A stretch of 64,000 nt of DNA, taken from positions 25,175,059 through 25,239,058 of the forward strand of contig CM072525.1 of the NCBI GenBank assembly GCA_036898135.1. Reading direction: 5' to 3'. Below are positions 32,904 through 43,438 of the stretch, in pieces. Numbering within the stretch: position 1 is the stretch's first letter; each line of letters opens with the position of its first letter. Below the pieces are notes generated by a model that saw nothing but the letters and a program-made list of their open reading frames with translations, made no database searches and was not told the origin of the DNA. Made by a program: the position numbers and the translations under genes. Source of the stretch: Oncomelania hupensis (lineage: Eukaryota; Mollusca; Gastropoda; Littorinimorpha; Pomatiopsidae).

Positions 32904-33032
32904 CAATACAGGATCCGTTTGGGCGATAGTATCCTTGTATGCAGGTGCAGTGGAAGGAACCAGGCAGGTTGCGGCACATCTCCAGCTCTGTGCAAGTGTT
33001 CAGTGCTGATCCCTCCGCACACTCGTTGAAGT
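32904..33032 (-). CDS. cbEGF module exon ([14 protein letters not shown])
   Basis: This 129-bp phase 1-1 exon encodes [32 protein letters not shown] and PNGSCIG. The donor GTAAAG is followed to the left by C- and A-rich intron sequence. On its 5' side is a 13.7 kb intron that contains the whole TE nest up to exon 46762-46931. Confidence 0.83.
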
Positions 33033-33104
33033 CTAGGCAAACATCATACACACGAGAATATAAAGAAGCATGCAATCTGAATTATCCCAACAATAAATAG
33101 GTCA

Positions 33105-33153
33105 ACAACTAGAAGGGCAAGGCCCATATGACTTGCATGTTCCTTATGAACTT
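33105..33153 (+). repeat. 5' end of a repeat-A copy, interrupted
   Basis: CTAGAAGGGCAAGGCCCATA and the following ACTTGCATGTTCCTTATGAAC match the start of family A (compare 56331 and 60268). The match stops at the pentanucleotide tail of the minus-strand RTE. A 5'-truncated family-A body resumes at 45489, so the intervening 12.3 kb probably lies inside one former A copy. Confidence 0.65.
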
Positions 33154-33200
33154 GAAATCCTATCCTATCCTGTCCTATCCCATAATTCGAAAGTCGTTGG

Positions 33201-33428
33201 TGTAGTGTCCTTTCATAATAGGCCTAGTCTAGCGAGTTCTGGGGAACGCCCACCCAAGGGAAATAACTAGAGGAATAATCATCAAGGGAAGTGACTCGCA
33301 AGAGACACGTCAATGGCCGACCGTTTGTTATCATAAGCATCTGAAATAAGGAATAAAACACAGAACTGCAATACAAGGTGTCGACTCGATATGCATGCCT
33401 GCTAACACACACACACACAAGAACGACA
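33201..33428 (+). repeat. 5' LTR of the Ty3/gypsy element
   Basis: This 228-bp terminal repeat starts TGTAGTG and ends GAACGACA. Its last 120 bp (33309-33428) match the 3' end of the element (38192-38311) with only a few differences, including a shorter CA run there. The first 108 bp have no match at the 3' end. Confidence 0.8.
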
Positions 33429-33623
33429 TTGGCGACGAGGACGGCGAACAAGCATCGCTCTTCTAGTAAGCTTTTCAATTGACTTCTTTTTTCGACTCTA
33501 TCACACGCCTTGCAAAACCGACCGGTCTCCATACGGCGGCTCCACTGATCCATGCCACGTGTGCAACGTCCGGGCGACGGCACCACAGGGGAAGACGAGT
33601 ACTAAAACAAACGTGCTCCAAAC

Positions 33624-35008
33624 ATGACATCTCTACCGAACTTTCCTCCATTCTCTGTGTACTCCGAGGAACATTCGGCGGGTGAAAGATTCGACAAATG
33701 GCTGAACAAATTCGAGAACCTCCTGACTGCTCTAGAAGTAGACGAGGACAAACGCAAGAAGGCTCTTCTGCTACACTACCTGGGTGACGAGGCCTACGAC
33801 ATCTACGACAGCTTCAGTGCTGAAGAAAAGGGCAACGACGCAGCTTACGACACAGCTAAGAAATCTCTGCAAGACTTTTTTAAACCTAAGAAAAACATTG
33901 CTTATGAAATTTACAGATTCAGACAAACTGTGCAACTTGAAAATGAATCTATTGACACATACTACACTAAGTTGCGATCCCTTTCCAAACTGTGCAACTT
34001 CCATTATTCAGATCTTGGGATACCCAGATTTTGCATGGATGCAAATCAGCAAAACTCAGACGACGAGCACTAAGGGACAGCCTCACGCTGCAGCAAGTAC
34101 TAGCTGAAGCAAGAGCGTCAGAACTAGCAGACACACATGCGCAAGAGATTGAAAACCAAACCACGGCCCTTAGAGTCACGCACAGGTACAAAACCCAACA
34201 TATTCAGCAAGATAACCCCAAACATAACCCCCAGTCAGCCAAACATCGCGCAGAAGGTAATCTCAAACAATACAATTCTGATTCAAGATATCGAAGCAGA
34301 AACACACAATGTATTTATTGTGGAGGTACATATCCTCATGCACAAACATGCCCCGCTAAAGGTAAAGAGTGTGCAGCATGCCACAAAATGAATCACTTTG
34401 CAAAAGTTTGCAGATCAAAAGGCAAACAAAGCGTCAGGCTAGTAGAAGATCATGACACACACACAAACTCAGATGAAGAAGTATTCATGATTCACAAGGA
34501 AGAGAAGGAACAAAAAGACACAAAACAAAACAAGAAAGATGAACATGCATTCAGCGATTATCAACAAACGCAAACTTCCAGCTTCATGCAAGAGAGAGAA
34601 GTAGATAGAAGTCAAACTGACAAGTCACAATCTGCCTTAGACACACATACGCAGCAACAACACACAGAGGATACAGATGATGAATACGTATATGGAACAC
34701 ACATGGTCTTCAAACACGCACCTACAGTCACAACACGCATGCACAACAAAGAAGTCAAATTTCTTGTGGACACAGGTGCCACAGTGAACATAATTGGATA
34801 CAACACATACAAATCACTGGGTTTTCCAGAGCTAGAAAAGAAATGTCCCAACATCTTTGCATACGGCACAAACAAGACACTACCTGTGATAAATCATTTC
34901 AAGACAGACTTACAATGTAACGGAGAAAAGATCTCCACCAAGGTCTATGTCATGAGTAACACTGACACCGAGCCAAAATGCTCAGCAACACAACTTCCCA
35001 AGAGCTAA
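33624..35008 (+). pseudogene. Ty3/gypsy gag and protease region, frameshifted
   Basis: Gag opens MTSLPNFPPFSVYSEE and has a capsid-like helical region (FDKWLNKFENLLTALEV, AKKSLQDFFKPKKNIAYEIY). It passes through a frameshift near 34010-34030, then continues in another frame (RRRALRDSLTLQQVLAEAR). A zinc-knuckle pair follows (CIYCGGTYPHAQTCPAKGKEC and CHKMNHFAKVC), then an acidic linker. The aspartic protease has LVDTGATVNIIG (near 34775). The frame ends at 35006-35008, overlapping the pol frame that starts upstream of 34978. The gag break disables it. Confidence 0.85.
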
Positions 35009-36891
35009 AACTCATTCAGTACACATTGTCCACATCCATCCCAGTCTGTGAAGAATTCCCAGAACTTTTTCAGACAAGGGAAATAGGAAAACTCAAACAC
35101 AAGAAAATCACTCTTCACGTCGACACAGGCGTACAGCCAGTCACTCAAAAGGAACGGCGCATTCCTTTTCATGTTCGACATGACGTCGAAAAAGAAATCC
35201 AACGACTTGAACAACTCGATATTATCGAGAAAGTTGAAGGTCCTACTCCCTGGGTCAGCCCGATCGTGGTTGTCCCAAAGAAAGATGGTGGAGTCAGAGT
35301 GTGCATTGATATGCGTGAAGCCAACAAAGCGATAAAGAGGGAGAAACACCCTATTCCTACACTAGATGACCTCATTGCTGACCTTAACGGCTCCACAGTC
35401 TTCAGTAAGCTAGACATGAGCAATGCCTACCATCAACTTGAACTCACCGAATCAAGCCGGTACATCACAACCTTTGCTACTCACGTCGGACTTCGACGAT
35501 ACAAACGACTCTTATTCGGAGTCAATGCAGCTGCAGAAATATTTCAAAATGCAATTGCTGAATTGCTCGCAGACATTCCGGGAGCAAAGAATCTCTCAGA
35601 TGACATCATCATACATGGCAAAGATCAAGCAAGTCATGACCAAGCCCTACATGCAACACTGAGGAAATTGAGTGAAAATGGAGCAAAACTCAACAAAGAG
35701 AAATGCATTTTCTCAGCCTCACAACTCAAATTCTATGGTCACATTTTCAGCGCAGATGGCGTGAAACCAGACCCTGACAAAATACAAACAATAACACAGA
35801 CACCCAACCCCACAAATGTCACAGAACTCAGATCATTTCTAGGCATGACACAATATGTTGCAAGATTCATTCCGGGCTACTCAACCCTCACCGAACCCTT
35901 GCACAGACTCACAAAGAAAGACACGACATGGCAGTGGCATACAGAACAGCAAAACGCATTCAACAAACTCAAACAAGCTCTCAAAGGAGCTCAGGTCATG
36001 TCATACTTTGATCCAGACAAGCACACAGAGATAATTGTTGATGCCAGTCCTGTTGGACTTGGAACAATCTTGGTTCAGGAAGGCAAACCCATTTGCTACG
36101 CAAGCAGATCACTCACAGACACAGAACAAAGGTACTCGCAAACAGATAGAGAAATGCTAGCTGTAGTGTTCGGAGTAGAACATTTCCATCTCTATTTGTT
36201 TGGATCAGACTTCATAGTGATCACAGATCACAAACCGTTGTTAGGGATCATGGCAAGTCAGAAACCTACAACAGCCAGAATCGAGCGCTGGCGACTTAGG
36301 CTTATGCCCTACAATCTGCAACTTGAGTACCGCCCTGGTAAGGACGAGCTCAACCCTGCTGATTACATTAGTCGGCATCCTCAAGGCAAACCTCCTGTTG
36401 ACAGTGATGTAGAAGATTACATCAACTATGTCGCAATCAATGCAATTCCCAAGTCCATGACCATTGAAGAAGTCAGACAGTCTACAAGTGTAGACAGCAA
36501 ACTACAAAAAGTCATGGCTTCCATCCAGTCAGGAAGGTGGGATGACCCCGATATCTCTGAGTATGCCAGATTCAGAGATGAACTATCAGTAACAGATGGT
36601 ATTGTTCTCAGGGATCATAGAGTCATCATTCCCAGAAATCTTCAACACAGAGCTGTTGAAATTGCTCATTCCACACATCAGGGAATCGTGCGAACAAAGC
36701 AATTGATAAGGGAGAAGACTTGGTTTGCAGGCATAGACAAGATGGTGGAAGATACGGTCAAAGCATGCATACCCTGCCAAGCTTCATACCCAGGCAATCC
36801 TAATTCTCGTGAACCAATCACTGCCACTCCCACACCAGCATCCCCTTGGAGTGAAGTCTCGCTCGATTTTACTGGCCCTTTTCCCTGCTAG
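34978..36891 (+). pseudogene. Ty3/gypsy pol: RT, RNase H and integrase N-terminus
   Basis: This is an open frame of 637 codons. RT has WVSPIVVVPKKDGGVRVCID (near residue 90), the FSKLDMSNAYHQ motif and the LSDDIII catalytic box (near residue 207). RNase H has IIVDASPVGLG, the TDREMLAVVF glutamate and ITDHKPL. An integrase HHCC finger follows (AHSTHQGIV..CIPCQ). It ends after SEVSLDFTGPFP, where a short deletion throws the frame into stops at 36889. The first integrase Asp is in the DFTGP motif. RT and RNase H look intact. Confidence 0.9.
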
Positions 36892-37793
36892 TGATGATAG
36901 ATGACTATAGCAGATATCCTGAAATAGAAATAGTTCATTCTACTGCAGCCAAAACTGTCATACCCAAGCTTGACACCATATTCTCAAGACAAGGCATTCC
37001 TAAAATTATCAAAACAGACAATGGACCCCCATTCTCTGGTCAAGAATTCAGAGAGTTTGCACAACAATATGGTTTCAAACATCCCAAAATCACACCACTA
37101 CATCCAGAGGCAAATGGAGAAGTTGAGAGATTCATGCAAACACTCAACAAATACATCCGAACATCAACCTCAAAAAACCACAACTGGAAAAACAAACTCC
37201 CACACTTTCTCCGACAATACAGGGCTACACCACACTCTGCGACTAAGATATCACCCTTTGAAGCTTTAACTGGGAGAAAAATGAACATAGGTCTACCAGA
37301 CCTTCCTCACACCACTACAAACAAACAACAATCTCTACATGACACAATCACACAAAATGATGCAGCAAGCAAAGCCAAGATGAAGCTGTATGCAGACCAG
37401 ACCAGACACACTCAAACATCCACACTCATACAAGGAGATCAAGTACTTGTGAAACAACTCAAACTCAACAAGCTTACTCCCCCATACAGCCCCAAACCCT
37501 ACATAGTCACAGAAAAGAAAGGTAGCATGATCACAGCACAGCGTGGCACACACACAATCACCAGAAATTCTTCACACTTCAAACCACTTCATGGTGAAAT
37601 GCACAATTTGTCTGAAGATGAAGAGGAAGAAGATGAGGAAAAGCATAATCTTCCAATACTAGCGATGAACACTCCTCCAAGAACAGGACGTGAACTTGAA
37701 GTGCAACAACCAAGTCCTATGCATGAAGTGCGAAGAAATCCCACAAGAATCAGGAAAATGCCAGACAAATTTAAAGACTTTGTGTTGTCTTAA
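36891..37793 (+). pseudogene. Ty3/gypsy integrase catalytic and C-terminal region, shifted frame
   Basis: This frame resumes with MIDDYSRYPEIEIVHS and holds the remaining catalytic residues (KTDNGPPF Asp and the ANGEVERF Glu). It also holds the YRATPHSATKISPFEALTG motif and a C-terminal region ending RIRKMPDKFKDFVLS. The residues normally joining TGPFP to the MIDDYSR block are partly missing, so integrase is split between two frames. The acidic tail EDEEEEDEEK lies near residue 245. Confidence 0.88.
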
Positions 37794-38191
37794 ATCTTGT
37801 TCATTGTTAGACTCGGCCTTGGCGTAAAAATGTTCAGTGTATAACTGTATAGCCCTGTGAATGCTTTCAATTGTAGTTTAGTTTAGTTTTGCAGACCTTC
37901 GAGATAAGAAGTGTTATGAAGCTACTAAATTTTGTGTTAACCTCAGTTAGTTGGGCGAGAAAATATTTAAGTTCCAGCAAGTGTAATGCTTTAACAGACA
38001 GAAAATGTATGAGTGAAATCACTGAAGACAAGTTATTTGGATATAGCCTAGAAAGTATTTTATTTTGAAATGACATTGAAAGATTTTATTCTTTCAAATA
38101 TTTGAATGTGTAATGACAGCATAAATAAACAGTACATTGTTTGTGTACATGTTTCAAAGCAGAAATGAATAAAGTGTAATGAAATTGTCAT
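37794..38191 (+). other. 3' untranslated part of the Ty3/gypsy element
   Basis: Non-coding sequence lies between the integrase stop and the recognisable 3' LTR end. There is no clear polypurine tract. AATAAA motifs lie near 38123 and 38168. Either the front of the 3' LTR is deleted here or the LTR is longer and internally deleted at the 5' end. Confidence 0.5.
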
Positions 38192-38311
38192 GTCAATGGC
38201 CGACCGTTTGTTATCATAAGCATATGAAATAAGGAATAAAACACAGAACTGCAATACAAGGTGTCGACTCGATATGCATGCCTGCTAACACACACACACA
38301 AGAACATCACA
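38192..38311 (+). repeat. 3' LTR (recognisable 120 bp) of the Ty3/gypsy element
   Basis: It matches 33309-33428, from GTCAATGGCCGACCGTTTGT to AAGAAC.ACA, with about three substitutions and a 2-bp shorter CA run. The small divergence suggests a fairly recent insertion. Confidence 0.85.
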
Positions 38312-38774
38312 GTTGGGACAAAACAGATCATCGTTTAACCAGCGTATTCCATCTTTCTCTTTCCTCAGCAACCCTCAGGGCGTCGCTCAGTGTCAAGCCA
38401 GTCCATTCTCGAAAGTTGTACTCCCACCTTTTTTCTGTCTCCCTCTTCTTCTGCCTCCTTGCACCGTGACTTGCAGGATGGTTTTTGCAACGCCTGATGA
38501 TCAGGTGACGTGGAAGTACAATCAGAGTTTCCGTTTTCTCACCATTGTGAGCAGGTCATCGAGTTTTCCAATGGCTTGTGTGATGGTCTGTCGGACTTCG
38601 TCGTTGGTGATGTGCTTATTATAGGAAATGCCCAGAAGTCTTCTGTAGCACCTCATCTCCATGCTTTGTATTCTTCGTTGTAGATCTGCTGTGAGAGTCC
38701 ATGTTTCGCAAGCGTATAGGAAGATGGAGATGACAAGGGAGCGCAGCAGCCTTATCTTGGAGTGTAGACTGATG

Positions 38775-40342
38775 AGAAGAAGAAGAAATCCTCCCAATTC
38801 TCCGGGAAGAAGTTGAGGCAGCAGTGCAATCGCTGAAGAAAGGGAAGTCAGCGGGAGTGGACAACATACCAGCGGAACTGCTACAAGCAGGAGGAGAAGC
38901 GATGACTGATGCTCTCACCACTATCTGTAACAAGATCTGGCAGAGTGGGGAATGGCCTACACCATGGACCCAGTCGCTTGTCATCACTCTTCCTAAAAAA
39001 GGTAACCTTCAGGAGTGTGAAAATTACCGCACCATCAGCCTCATCAGCCATCCCAGCAAGGTCCTCCTGAAAATAATACTCAACAGGTTGAAACCACAAG
39101 CTGAACAAATCATAGCTGAAGAACAAGCAGGATTCATGGCAGGGCGAAGTACCACTGAACAGATTTTCAACCTCAGAATAATCTGTGAGAAATACCTACA
39201 GCACCAACAACATCTATATCATGTGTTCATAGACTTCAAGAAGGCATTTGACCGAGTCTGGCATGCAGCTCTATGGGCAACCATGAAAGTGTACAACATC
39301 AGCCCTAAAATCATAGAAGTCATCAAAAGCCTGTATGACAAGGCTACCAGTGCAGTCCTCCATAACAGCGTCATCGGGAACTGGTTCAGAACAACAATCG
39401 GTGTGCGTCAAGGATGCCTACTCTCTCCAACACTCTTCAACATCTTCCTAGAGCGCATCATGTCAGATGCTCTTGCAGATCACGAAGGCACAGTCAGCAT
39501 AGGGGGCAGAGCAATCTCCAATCTTCGTTTTGCGGATGATATTGATGGATTGGCTGGAGAGGAACAAGAACTTGAACAGCTTGTACAGAGGCTTGACACC
39601 ACCTCCAGAGCTTATGGAATGGAAATAAGTGCAGAGAAGACCAAAATGATGACCAACAACACCAATGGCATCAACACGGACATCAAAGTACAAGGCCAAT
39701 CCCTCAACACAGTGCACAGCTTCAAATATTTAGGAGCCATTGTGTCAGACAATGGGTCTCGACAGGAAGTCCTCTCCAGGATCGCACAAACAACTGCTGC
39801 CCTGACAAGGTTGAAGCCCATTTGGAAAGACAGAACCATCAGTCTACATTCCAAAGTAAGACTGCTGCGATCTCTGGTCATCTCCATCTTCCTATATGCT
39901 TGCGAAGCATGGACCCTCACAGCAGATCTCCAACGAAGAATACAAAGCATGGAGATGAGGTGCTACAGAAGACTTCTGTGCATTTCCTATACCCAACACA
40001 TCACCAACGTTGAAGTCCGACAGACCATCACACAAGCCATTGGACAACACGATGACCTGCTCACAGTGGTGAAGAAACGGAAACTCCGATGGTATGGCCA
40101 CGTCACCAGATCATCAGGCCTTGCAAAGACCATTCTGCAAGGCACAGTGCAAGGAGGTAGAAGAAGGGGGAGACCGAAAAAGAGGTGGGAGGACAACATT
40201 CGAGAATGGACTGGTTTGACACTGAGCGAAGCCATGAGGGCTGCTGAGGACAGAGAAAGATGGAGTATGCTGGTTAAGCGATCATCTGTGGTGCCCCTAC
40301 GACCTTCGGGTTATGGGACAGGATAGGATAGGATAGGATAGG
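38775..40342 (+). mobile_element. 5'-truncated RTE inserted into an opposite-strand RTE
   Basis: The insertion is bounded by the direct repeat GTAGACTGATG (38764-38774 and 40342-40352), which interrupts the minus-strand RTE at exactly that sequence. It begins within the RTE protein (EEILPILREEVEAAV) and ends with GGATA repeats. The open frame and crisp target duplication point to a young copy. Confidence 0.9.
38824..40326 (+). CDS. RTE reverse transcriptase, long uninterrupted partial ORF
   Basis: This uninterrupted frame of 500 codons lacks only the endonuclease and linker. RT motifs in order are KGKSAGVDNIPAELLQAGGE (near residue 5), WTQSLVITLPKKGN, ENYRTISLISHPSKVLLK, EEQAGFMAGRSTTEQIFNLR, FIDFKKAFDRVWHAALWAT (near 140), GVRQGCLLSPTLFN (near 193), the catalytic FADDIDGLAGEEQ (near 236) and HSFKYLGAIVSDNG. 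The Cys/His-bearing C-terminus follows with KLRWYGHV. The ATG used is internal, and in the parent element translation starts upstream. It makes no endonuclease, so it could not retrotranspose by itself. Confidence 0.88.
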   Translation: MQSLKKGKSAGVDNIPAELLQAGGEAMTDALTTICNKIWQSGEWPTPWTQSLVITLPKKGNLQECENYRTISLISHPSKVLLKIILNRLKPQAEQIIAEEQAGFMAGRSTTEQIFNLRIICEKYLQHQQHLYHVFIDFKKAFDRVWHAALWATMKVYNISPKIIEVIKSLYDKATSAVLHNSVIGNWFRTTIGVRQGCLLSPTLFNIFLERIMSDALADHEGTVSIGGRAISNLRFADDIDGLAGEEQELEQLVQRLDTTSRAYGMEISAEKTKMMTNNTNGINTDIKVQGQSLNTVHSFKYLGAIVSDNGSRQEVLSRIAQTTAALTRLKPIWKDRTISLHSKVRLLRSLVISIFLYACEAWTLTADLQRRIQSMEMRCYRRLLCISYTQHITNVEVRQTITQAIGQHDDLLTVVKKRKLRWYGHVTRSSGLAKTILQGTVQGGRRRGRPKKRWEDNIREWTGLTLSEAMRAAEDRERWSMLVKRSSVVPLRPSGYGTG

Positions 40343-40352
40343 TAGACTGATG

Positions 40353-42160
40353 GTCCTGTCTTTCCAAATGGGTTTCAACCTTGTCAGGGCAGCAGTTGCT
40401 TGTCCGATCCTGGAGAGCACTTCCTGACGGGACCCATTGTCTGATACAATGGCACCTAAATATTTAGAGCTATGATGTCCGTGTCGATGCCATTGGTGTT
40501 GTTGGTCATCATTTTGTCTTCTCTGCACTTATTTCTATCCAAAGGATCAGGAGGTGGTCAAGTCTCTGTACAAGCTGTTCAAGTTCTTGTTCCTCTCCAG
40601 CCATTTGTTCAGCTTGGGGTTTCAATCTGTTGAGTATTATTTTCAGGAGGAAATTGCTAGGATGGCTGATGGTGCGGTAATTTTTACACTACTGAAGGTT
40701 ACCTTTTTGGGGGAAGAGTGATGACAAGCGATTGGGTCCATGGTGTAGGCACTCTGCCAGATCTTGTTACAGATAATGGTGAGGGCGCGGCGTCAATCAT
40801 CCTTTCTCCTCCTGCTTGAAGCAATTCTGCGGGTATATTGTCCACTTAAGCTGAATTCCCCCTCTTCAGCAATTGCACTGCTGCCTCAACTTCTCGGAGA
40901 ATTGGAAGGATTTCTTCTTTTCTGTTCTGGGGACATGCTAAAACTGATGAGTCTCCGTTTGGTGTGTGGTTGTAAAGATCAGAGCAGTACTCTGTCAATC
41001 TATCCAAGACTTCTTTTTCTTCTGTAATGTATGCCCGACTTGCTTTGGATCGAGGAGACCTTGGTCTGTTTAACACTTTTCAGCCGCTTCACAGTCTGGT
41101 AGACCTTGTTGCTGTTCTTGTTCAGGATGTTCTCTATTTCCTGGCATTGATCTTCTATCCAGTTCTGCTTTGCTGTGCGCATGCCTTTTCGGATGTCATT
41201 GTTGATTTTTCGAGAGGCATCAGCTCCCTATAAGGTGTTCTTTTTAAGTTTCATCTCTCTTCGTTTATCTCACAGGTCCAAAAGTTCAGGCGTGATCCAC
41301 GGTTTCTTCTTTAAGCTGTGCTTGCCAAGGATCTCAGTGGCGACATCTGTCACAGCTGAGTTGAAGGTGGTGGTCATGGTGTTGACACCAGCTCGCAAAA
41401 TGAGCAGTGGTGCAAATTTCCTTCTAATTGTGGCTTGGGATATTTCTGCCACCTCCGGGTCTTGCAGTTATTCCAGGTCAAACTTTCGTCTGGTCCACTT
41501 TGCTGTGTTTACTCTCTTCAAGTGGAGCCGGAAAAAACATCATCACAAGATCGTGGTCACTTCCAATGTTGTCTGCTCCTGGAAAAGAGCGTGTCCTGCC
41601 AATGTTGACGCTTGATCTGAAGCGTTTCTTAACCACGATGTAGTCAATCTGGTTGTGATGCTCCATGCTGGAACTGTGCCAGGTCCATCGTCTGGATTTT
41701 TTGTGGAGACCAAGCGTGTTTGCCAGTATCAGATTGTTGTATCTGGTAAATTCTAAGAGTCTCAGACCTCTGTCGTTTGTCTCGTTGTTGCAATGGGGTC
41801 CACCTGTGTCTTCCCAGTTGTGGTGCGCATCTTGGTCAACGTTGGCATTCCAGTCGTCTGCAATATAACTATGTTCTTCTTCGGCACTTGGTCAAGGACA
41901 GCCTGCGGATGTTCATAGAAATCCTCAACTTCGCTGTCATCATAGTCGGATGGTGGGGCATAGGCCTGGGTGATGGTGATGTTGAAAGCGGCTGCTCTCA
42001 GACGGATGGTAATGAGTAGACCGGAGACTGGGCGGCAACCCATGACAGTGGCTAGAATGTCTCTGTGGACCAAGAATCCAACGCCGTGTTCGTGCCTGTC
42101 ATCTCTCCCGCTGAAATAAAGCTTATGGCCACATTGCATAATAAAAAGAACCACTCCCTC
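40353..42160 (-). pseudogene. RTE endonuclease and partial RT (part of the interrupted minus-strand element)
   Basis: The endonuclease is readable as KLYFSGRDDRHEHGVGFLVH (near 42100), CRPVSGLLITIRLRAAAFNI (near 42020), ITQAYAPPSDYDDSEVEDFY (near 41960), HHNQIDYIVVKKRFRSSVNI (near 41640) and GSDHDLVMMFF (near 41550). The linker includes FNSAVTDVATEILGKHSLKK (near 41350) and KRLKSVKQTKVSSIQSKSGI. Frameshifts and stops interrupt it throughout. RT keeps its start and end but lacks the DFKKAFD to FADD core. Confidence 0.83.
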
Positions 42161-42779
42161 CATACCGGATCGGTCGTCGCCCGGGTCACCAAGGACCGAG
42201 CCTTCCGTTGGCCACCAGGACGGAGGTGGTAAGTGTGCTGCTGATAGACAACTTAACAGGACCCGCACGAGAGATAACATCATCATAGGAACCTGGAATG
42301 TCATGACCCTAACTGTGGAGCAGGGCTGAGATTTAGCAAGCCAGGCTAAGGAGCCAGCCGGGCTCCTAACCTGGGAAGTTGAAGTTGCCAAAATATTTCT
42401 CAGGTTGCCAGACCCCTTGATTGAAAGCACGGTCATTTCTTTAAAACTGTATAACTATTGCAACTAATAAACAAGATAAATTTCAACAACAACACTGCTT
42501 CATTTTTTTAAAACAAGCACTGTATAATTTATTTATCATCGACATCCTCCTCCTCAATGTTCCAAAACTTGAAGAAGCTTGGGTGTGCCTTCTTCAGCTG
42601 TTGTTTTTTCTTCTTCGGACTTTATTTTTTTTGCTGGAGGCTCCGAGACACCGCTTAAAAAGCGCCACATCGTTCGAGGTTGACAAAAGACTGAGAATGG
42701 GGAATATCGAAAGTACGGCAAGTCTCGCGTGACTCATCAAGGAAGTCAGACTCGTTCCGATTCATGATTATATTCATTC

Positions 42780-42856
42780 CCAAATGGTTATGAATAGAGT
42801 CCGCCATTTTGACTTTAATTGAAGACGAGTGCAACCAACTTCCGGTTATATAGAAC
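42780..42856. promoter_or_regulatory. Promoter-like segment inside the hAT-like element
   Basis: CGCCATTTT (42802-42810; AAAATGGCG on the minus strand, a YY1-type core) and ACTTCCGG (42838-42845; an ETS/GABP-type core) lie within 60 bp ahead of the ATG at 42857. Such motifs mark broadly active animal promoters. Activity is inferred only from motifs. A palindrome TCTCGCGAGA at 43653-43662 marks a second candidate promoter ahead of the minus-strand fragment. Confidence 0.4.
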
Positions 42857-43039
42857 ATGTCTACTGTACAAGGGAGCTACACAAACGGCTCTGGTGCTCA
42901 TTGTGCTATTAAAGGCTGCAGCAACAGTAGAAAAAAGCTACAAGAAGCATTAGGACGAGAATGTTTTGATCACAGACCTCTCACGAGGAAAGAATGTACG
43001 TGTGAGCCACCATTTCAACTGCACAAGCAGTTGTTATGA
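42857..43039 (+). pseudogene. Captured THAP-like first-exon fragment
   Basis: The frame MSTVQGSYTNGSG is followed by HCAIKGCSNSRKKL and ECFDHRPLTRKEC, then CEPPFQLHK. The opening C-x4-C and the FxLHK segment resemble the first half of THAP-type zinc-finger domains. The conserved Trp and C-x2-H half is missing, as if one exon was captured with its splice junction. It ends at a TGA at 43037. Identification is by motif memory and tentative. Confidence 0.45.
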
Positions 43040-43183
43040 ACAAAACAAGCAAAGATCGAGGCCTATGAGCGAGCCGCAGCGAAAACCAACTTCCGCAATA
43101 TGGAACTAATTTTAACGTGCCATCAGTTGCTTCGTGCGATCAGTCCTGAGATTAAAGTGCATGGACCCAATTGTGTGATCTAA

Positions 43184-43438
43184 TCATGCATCTTTCACAC
43201 TATAAGATTCCAGTCCTTTATAATTCTCCATCTGTTCACCGTCAACGCCCTCGGATAAAACCAGATAGTTGAAGATGTTGGGATATGTGACAGGTGGCCA
43301 GCAAGACATGTCATCAATCCACTTCGATGAGGGCACCGAGGCAGGATGAGGAACCTTTGTGCCATTTTTTAAATTTAACAGATAGTCATTTTCATGTTTC
43401 CATCGTTTTTCAGCCTTTGCAAAAGTCGCCATGAACAT
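43184..43438 (-). pseudogene. Captured first-exon fragment of an unidentified protein (KWIDDMSCWPP type)
   Basis: The 84-codon minus frame opens MFMATFAKAEKRWKHENDYL, continues SSKWIDDMSCWPPVTYPNIF and ends LESYSVKDA. It resembles the N-terminal exon of uncharacterised invertebrate proteins that later carry a SWIM-type zinc finger. I cannot name it with certainty. A GT near 43199 (after GGAATCTTATA) may be the old splice donor, which would make the last residues read-through. It converges on the THAP-like fragment. Confidence 0.4.

Larger units (their letters stand above)
33201..38311 (+). mobile_element. Ty3/gypsy LTR retrotransposon with 5-bp target duplication
   Basis: The 5.1 kb element has outer ends TGTAGTGTCC and CATCACA and is flanked by GTTGG (33196-33200 and 38312-38316). 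The order gag, protease, RT, RNase H, integrase on the plus strand is that of Ty3/gypsy. After the 5' LTR comes TTGGCGACGAGGACGG, a primer-binding-type site. The gag is frameshifted and the integrase disrupted, so it is not autonomous. It is inserted close to the 3' end of a minus-strand RTE element. Confidence 0.9.
33154..42160 (-). mobile_element. Near full-length RTE element, minus strand, carrying two nested insertions
   Basis: Read right to left: endonuclease from about 42150 (KLYFSGRDDRHEHGVGFLVH), linker, partial RT (to 40353), RT C-terminus (38764-38317), then its last codons and GGATAG tail (33200-33154). It is interrupted by a plus-strand RTE (38775-40342, 10-11 bp target duplication) and by a Ty3/gypsy element (33201-38311, 5-bp duplication). 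It also lacks much of the RT core near 40603, where the frame jumps from LAGE to the earlier LKPQAEQ region. It is inactive. Confidence 0.85.
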
